A stretch of DNA of 22,732 nucleotides from an uncultured Oscillospiraceae bacterium (GTDB taxonomy: Bacteria; Bacillota; Clostridia; Oscillospirales; Oscillospiraceae), in contig CAKTNS010000044.1 of the NCBI GenBank assembly GCA_934589225.1, positions 1 through 22,732 of the forward strand, read 5' to 3'. The notes beneath the pieces were generated by a model that ran no database searches, was not told where the DNA came from, and was given only the letters and a program-made list of their open reading frames with translations. Position 1 is the first letter of the stretch; every line of letters begins with the position of its first letter. A program made the translations under genes and the position numbers. Below are positions 19,519 through 22,732 of this stretch, in pieces.

Positions 19519-20004
19519 ATGGGGTTTTTTGATAAACTGTTCGGTAAGAAGCTGGAGGAGGTTTGCGCTCCTGTTGCCGGTAAGGCCGTAGCCATCACCG
19601 AAGTACCCGATCCCACTTTTGCGGAAGGGATGCTGGGCAACGGCATTGCCATCGAGCCCACTGACGGAAAGGTTTACGCCCCCTGTGACGCAACCGTTGA
19701 TATGATGTTCGATACCGGCCACGCCGTGAGCCTGGTCTCCGAAACCGGCATCGAAATTCTGATCCATGTCGGCCTGGAGACCGTGGGCCTGGAGGGCAAG
19801 CCCTTCACCATCCACGCCCACAACGGCGACAAGGTCAAAAAGGGCCAGCTGCTCATTGAGGTGGACCTGGATGCCGTGAAGGCCGCCGGGCTCAACACCA
19901 TCACCCCCGTGCTGATCTGCAACACCGATGCCTATCCCACCTTCAAGACCCATGTCGGCAAGGACGTGACCAACGACGACGTGGTCATTGAACTGGGCAA
20001 GTAA
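19519..20004 (+). CDS. crr: PTS glucose-type EIIA protein
   Basis: A 161-aa protein of the EIIA-Glc family. Active-site histidine H83 in ILIHVGLETVGL and the second conserved histidine H68 in DTGHAVSLV. The N-terminal MGFFDKLFGKKLEEVCAPVAGKAV and the GxxVxxGQLLIEVDL segment are standard. It accepts phosphate from HPr and passes it to a EIIB domain. It is a stand-alone cytoplasmic IIA, first in an operon with ptsI, ptsH and an EIIC gene, which is an economical arrangement. AAAGGAA precedes the ATG at a slightly long distance. In Firmicutes the global inducer-exclusion role of Crr is not assumed. Confidence 0.93.
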   Translation: MGFFDKLFGKKLEEVCAPVAGKAVAITEVPDPTFAEGMLGNGIAIEPTDGKVYAPCDATVDMMFDTGHAVSLVSETGIEILIHVGLETVGLEGKPFTIHAHNGDKVKKGQLLIEVDLDAVKAAGLNTITPVLICNTDAYPTFKTHVGKDVTNDDVVIELGK

Positions 20005-20014
20005 GGAGCGTACA

Positions 20015-21628
20015 ATGAAAACTGGTACTGGTCTTCCCGTGTTCCCCGGTGTGGCCATTGGCCCTGCGGTGGTTTACCGTAAATCCGAACGCACCGTGCC
20101 CGTAGCCTCCGGCGATGCCGCCCGGGAGCAGGAAAAGTTCAACGAAGCCGTTGTTACCGCCCGGGAGCAGCTGGGTGAGCTGTTTGAAAAGGCCAAGGTG
20201 GAGCTGGGCGAAGAAAAGGCTGCCATCGTGGAAGTGCAGATGCTGATGCTGGACGACCTGGATTATCTGGACGGCGTGGCCGCTGCCATTGAGGGCGGTG
20301 CCTCCGCCGCCGACGCCGCCCTGGACACCGGCGAGGAATTTGCCGCCGTATTCGCCGCCATGGACGACGAATATATGAACGCCCGCTCCGCGGACATCCG
20401 GGACATGTCCCACCGCATTTACGATATTCTCTGCGGCAATACCGGCTTCCGGCTGCCCGACGGCGAATTTTTGCTGGTGGCCGAGGATTTGGCCCCTTCC
20501 GAGACCATTCAGCTGCCCAGAGAGCGGATTTTGGGCTTTGTGACCCGCCAGGGCTCCTCCTCCAGCCATACGGCCATCTTGGCCCGGACCCTGAACATTC
20601 CCTCCCTGGTACAGGCGGATATTGACCTGGACGAGACGGAGAAGTGCGTGATCCTGGGCGTGGACGGCTTTACCGGCAACTGGTATATGGACCCGGATGC
20701 GGACACCATGGCCATGCTGAAGGCCAAGCAGGCCCAGGCTGCCGCCGGCCGCGCCGCTCTGGAAGCCTACCGGGGCAAGGAGAGCATTACGAAGTCCGGC
20801 AAGAAGATCATTCTGGCCGCCAACATCGGCTGTCCCGAGGATGCCGAGGCCGCCGTTGCCGCGGACTGCGAAGGCGTGGGCCTGATGCGCAGTGAATTCC
20901 TGTACCTGGGCCGGGATACCCTGCCCTCCGAGGACGAGCTGTTTGAGGCCTATAAGAAGGTCGCCCAAATCATGGGAGACCGTCCTGTGGTCATCCGGAC
21001 CCTGGACATCGGCGCTGACAAGCAGGTGGAATACCTGGGCCTTGAAAAGGAAGAAAATCCCGCCCTGGGCCTCCGGGGTCTGCGGATCTGCCTGACCCGG
21101 GAGGACGTGTTCCGTCCCCAGCTCCGGGCCATTCTCCGGGCCTCTGCCTACGGCAATCTCATGGTCATGTTCCCCATGGTTGCCTCCGTTTGGGAACTGA
21201 AAGAAGCCAAGGCCCTCTGCGCCGAACTGCGGAAAGAGCTGGAAGCCGAGGGTGTGGAAGTCAAGGATGTGCCCATCGGCGTCATGGTGGAAACTCCTGC
21301 CGCCGCGGTGCTGGCCCATGAGCTTGCCAAGGAAGCCGCCTTCTTCTCCGTTGGCACCAACGACCTGACCCAGTACACCCTGGCGGTGGACCGTCAGAAC
21401 GCCAACCTGGGCAAGTTCTATGACCCTTATCATCCTGCCCTTATGGCGCTGCTTGCCCACATCGCCAAGTCCGCCAACGAGGCCGGCATCTGGGCCGGTA
21501 TCTGCGGAGAGCTGGGCGCGGACCCCAAGATGACCGAAAAGTTCATCGAAATGGGCTATAAAGAGCTGTCCATGGCCGCCGGTCGGATTCTGGAGACCAG
21601 AAAGATCGTCTGCGAGTCGGAGCTGTAA
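20015..21628 (+). CDS. ptsI: PTS enzyme I (phosphoenolpyruvate-protein phosphotransferase)
   Basis: A 537-aa protein, slightly short of the usual 570. N-terminal HPr-binding helical domain, then the swivelling phosphohistidine domain with H185 in GSSSSHTAILAR, then the PEP-binding barrel: GLMRSEFLYLGR, RTLDIGADKQ, GLRGLRICL, GVMVETPAAA, SVGTNDLTQYTLAVDR and the catalytic Cys in AGICGELGAD. It takes phosphate from PEP and gives it to HPr. The start at 20015 has AAGGAG 10 nt after the EIIA stop region; an upstream in-frame start would overlap EIIA. ptsH follows 49 nt downstream. Confidence 0.96.
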   Translation: MKTGTGLPVFPGVAIGPAVVYRKSERTVPVASGDAAREQEKFNEAVVTAREQLGELFEKAKVELGEEKAAIVEVQMLMLDDLDYLDGVAAAIEGGASAADAALDTGEEFAAVFAAMDDEYMNARSADIRDMSHRIYDILCGNTGFRLPDGEFLLVAEDLAPSETIQLPRERILGFVTRQGSSSSHTAILARTLNIPSLVQADIDLDETEKCVILGVDGFTGNWYMDPDADTMAMLKAKQAQAAAGRAALEAYRGKESITKSGKKIILAANIGCPEDAEAAVAADCEGVGLMRSEFLYLGRDTLPSEDELFEAYKKVAQIMGDRPVVIRTLDIGADKQVEYLGLEKEENPALGLRGLRICLTREDVFRPQLRAILRASAYGNLMVMFPMVASVWELKEAKALCAELRKELEAEGVEVKDVPIGVMVETPAAAVLAHELAKEAAFFSVGTNDLTQYTLAVDRQNANLGKFYDPYHPALMALLAHIAKSANEAGIWAGICGELGADPKMTEKFIEMGYKELSMAAGRILETRKIVCESEL

Positions 21629-21677
21629 GCTGCGATTTGACCATATTAGTAAACCCGCGAAAGTGAGGAAATGAACA

Positions 21678-21935
21678 ATGAAAGAAATCAAGTATGTGAT
21701 CACCGATCCCATGGGTATGCACGCCCGCCCCGCCGGTATGCTGGTGAAGGCCGTTGCCCCCTTTGCTTCCAAGGTCACTGTGACCGCTCCCACCGGCACC
21801 GCCGATGCCCGCCGCCTGATGGCCCTGATGAAGCTGGCCGCCAAGCAGGGTATGGAGCTGACCATCACCGTTGAGGGTGCCGACGAAGAGACCGCCGCCG
21901 CGGAGCTCCAGGCATTCCTGAGCGCCAACCTGTAA
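21678..21935 (+). CDS. ptsH: HPr-family phosphocarrier lacking the Ser46 site
   Basis: An 85-aa protein. Active-site H15 in GMHARPAG. The regulatory helix aligns without gaps to the classical HPr: position 46, normally the serine phosphorylated by HPr kinase, is arginine (A44-R45-R46-L47-M48). The phosphotransfer role should be intact, but CcpA-coactivator control through P-Ser-HPr cannot act on this protein. A second, classical HPr elsewhere in the genome is therefore possible. GAGGA lies 8 nt before the start. Third gene of the PTS operon. Confidence 0.94.
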   Translation: MKEIKYVITDPMGMHARPAGMLVKAVAPFASKVTVTAPTGTADARRLMALMKLAAKQGMELTITVEGADEETAAAELQAFLSANL

Positions 21936-21969
21936 GACCCCCTTAAAAGGGTCAATTTAGTCCCTATTG

Positions 21970-21992
21970 GCCGTCGTGGGCCGGCGGCTTTT
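21970..21992 (+). terminator. weak intercistronic terminator/attenuator after ptsH
   Basis: GCCGTCG (21970-21976) pairs with CGGCGGC (21982-21988) with one wobble, loop 5 nt, then only T4. A smaller hairpin GACCC/GGGTC (21936-21953) precedes it. It could reduce read-through so that EIIC is made in different amounts from the soluble PTS proteins. Confidence 0.5.
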
Positions 21993-22031
21993 AGAAATAG
22001 TGGAGAAGACATATTTTGGAGGGAATTTTCT

Positions 22032-22732
22032 ATGATGAAATATCTTCAGAAGCTCGGTAAGGCTCTGTTCCTTCCCGTTGCTATCCTGCCCATCTGCGGT
22101 ATCCTGATGGGTCTGGGCTACGCCATGGCTCCCGGTGTTATGGGCGTGCCCGATGCCGCCACTTCCGGCGCACTGTACACCATCGGCTTCTTCCTGGTGA
22201 AGGCCGGCGGCGCTCTGATCGACAGCATGGCTCTGCTGTTTGCCATCGGCGTTGCTGTTGGCCTGGCTGACGACCACGACGGCACTGCCGGTCTGGCCGG
22301 TCTCGTCAGCTGGCTGATGATCACCACCCTGCTGTCCGTCGGCGCCGTCAGCGTTATCGCTCCCGGCCTGGTTGCCAGCAAGACCAACGAGGTTGCTTTC
22401 TCCAAGATCGCCAACCCCTTCATCGGCATCCTGTGCGGCATTATTGGCGCCAGCTGCTACAACAAGTTCAAGAACACCAAGCTGCCTGACGTGCTGGCAT
22501 TCTTCGGTGGCAAGCGCTCCGTCGCTATCGTGACCGGCATTGTTTCCATCGTTGTTGCCGCCATCCTGCTGTTCGTATGGCCCATCGTCTTCGGCGTTCT
22601 GGTTGCCATCGGCAACGGCATCAAGGGCATGGGCGTGTTCGGTGTTGGCCTGTACGCCTTCCTGAACCGTCTGCTGATCCCCACCGGCCTGCATCACGCT
22701 CTGAACAACGTGTTCTGGTTCGACACCATCGG
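22032..22732 (+). CDS. PTS sugar transporter EIIC (glucose/N-acetylglucosamine type), partial
   Basis: 233 codons to the window end, no stop. Starts MMKYLQKLGKALFLPVAILPICGILMGLGYAM, the classic IIC opening. It continues through DSMALLFAIGVAVGLADDHDGTAGLAGLVSWLM and ends at the sugar-binding GLHHALNNVFWFDTIG signature typical of the GlcNAc/glucose EIIC family. The hydrophobic segments match the first half of an EIIC. A GGAGGG-like site lies just before the two ATGs. Whether a EIIB domain is fused at the C-terminus lies outside the window. Substrate is glucose or GlcNAc by family; the closest choice cannot be made from this half. Confidence 0.9.
   Translation, partial: MMKYLQKLGKALFLPVAILPICGILMGLGYAMAPGVMGVPDAATSGALYTIGFFLVKAGGALIDSMALLFAIGVAVGLADDHDGTAGLAGLVSWLMITTLLSVGAVSVIAPGLVASKTNEVAFSKIANPFIGILCGIIGASCYNKFKNTKLPDVLAFFGGKRSVAIVTGIVSIVVAAILLFVWPIVFGVLVAIGNGIKGMGVFGVGLYAFLNRLLIPTGLHHALNNVFWFDTI

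Noticed and set aside
19985..22012. A 675-codon open frame on the minus strand antisense to ptsI and ptsH.
   Set aside because: Same cause; ptsI and ptsH carry all family motifs on the plus strand, and the antisense protein is low-complexity.

Overview
The window looks like a chromosomal stretch of an anaerobic, fairly G+C-rich Clostridia member, most likely Oscillospiraceae/Ruminococcaceae. The signs are strict-anaerobe Fe-S and nickel-maturation genes (hypA, hypB and a large FAD/4Fe-4S oxidoreductase), a clostridial-type FeoAB, CCA-encoding tRNA genes, a PTS phosphorelay operon and strong Shine-Dalgarno sites. The family assignment is inference from gene content; no marker gene fixes it.

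Layout. (1) 1-455: three tandem units of about 167 bp. Each folds into an outer stem enclosing three perfect hairpins and is bounded by sequence that looks like the 3' end of a tRNA gene. (2) About 480-8145: an accessory island, visibly more A+T-rich than the right side. It holds small regulators (ArsR-like, TetR), two Cys_rich_KTR mini-proteins plus a fossil 3' end of a third, a CPBP protease, a frameshifted DJ-1/PfpI gene, a cytidine-deaminase-like enzyme, a DUF2975 membrane protein, a 78-bp MITE-like hairpin, an alpha/beta hydrolase, a cyclase-family enzyme, a DUF3795-kinase fusion and an RNHCP protein. The RNHCP gene has a leader that looks like an erm-type translational attenuator. (3) 8149-10088: a MATE exporter divergent from an Lrp/AsnC regulator. 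(4) 10159-10840: a minus-strand tRNA-Thr/tRNA-Tyr operon followed by two more cloverleaf repeats separated by terminators. (5) 10868-15104: minus-strand hypB, oxidoreductase and hypA, then a 59-aa membrane protein. (6) 15162-17593: feoA-feoB behind a candidate metal-regulator box. (7) 17671-19031: a LysR regulator with a small unknown gene. (8) 19398-end: EIIA-Glc, PtsI, HPr and the start of a sugar EIIC.

How the parts work together. The right end encodes a nearly complete PTS chain (PEP to PtsI to HPr to EIIA to a membrane EII). The hyp genes and the oxidoreductase suggest nickel-enzyme maturation coupled to redox chemistry, and feoAB supplies ferrous iron to an Fe-S-rich metabolism. The left island reads as stacked acquired cassettes in which a KTR reading frame ends at or inside an intrinsic terminator, so translation of the small frame could control read-through into the next gene.

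The strongest candidates for something undescribed are the tRNA-end-bounded cloverleaf repeats (two sequence families with one architecture), the leader-peptide switch at 7513-7620 and the KTR/terminator modules.
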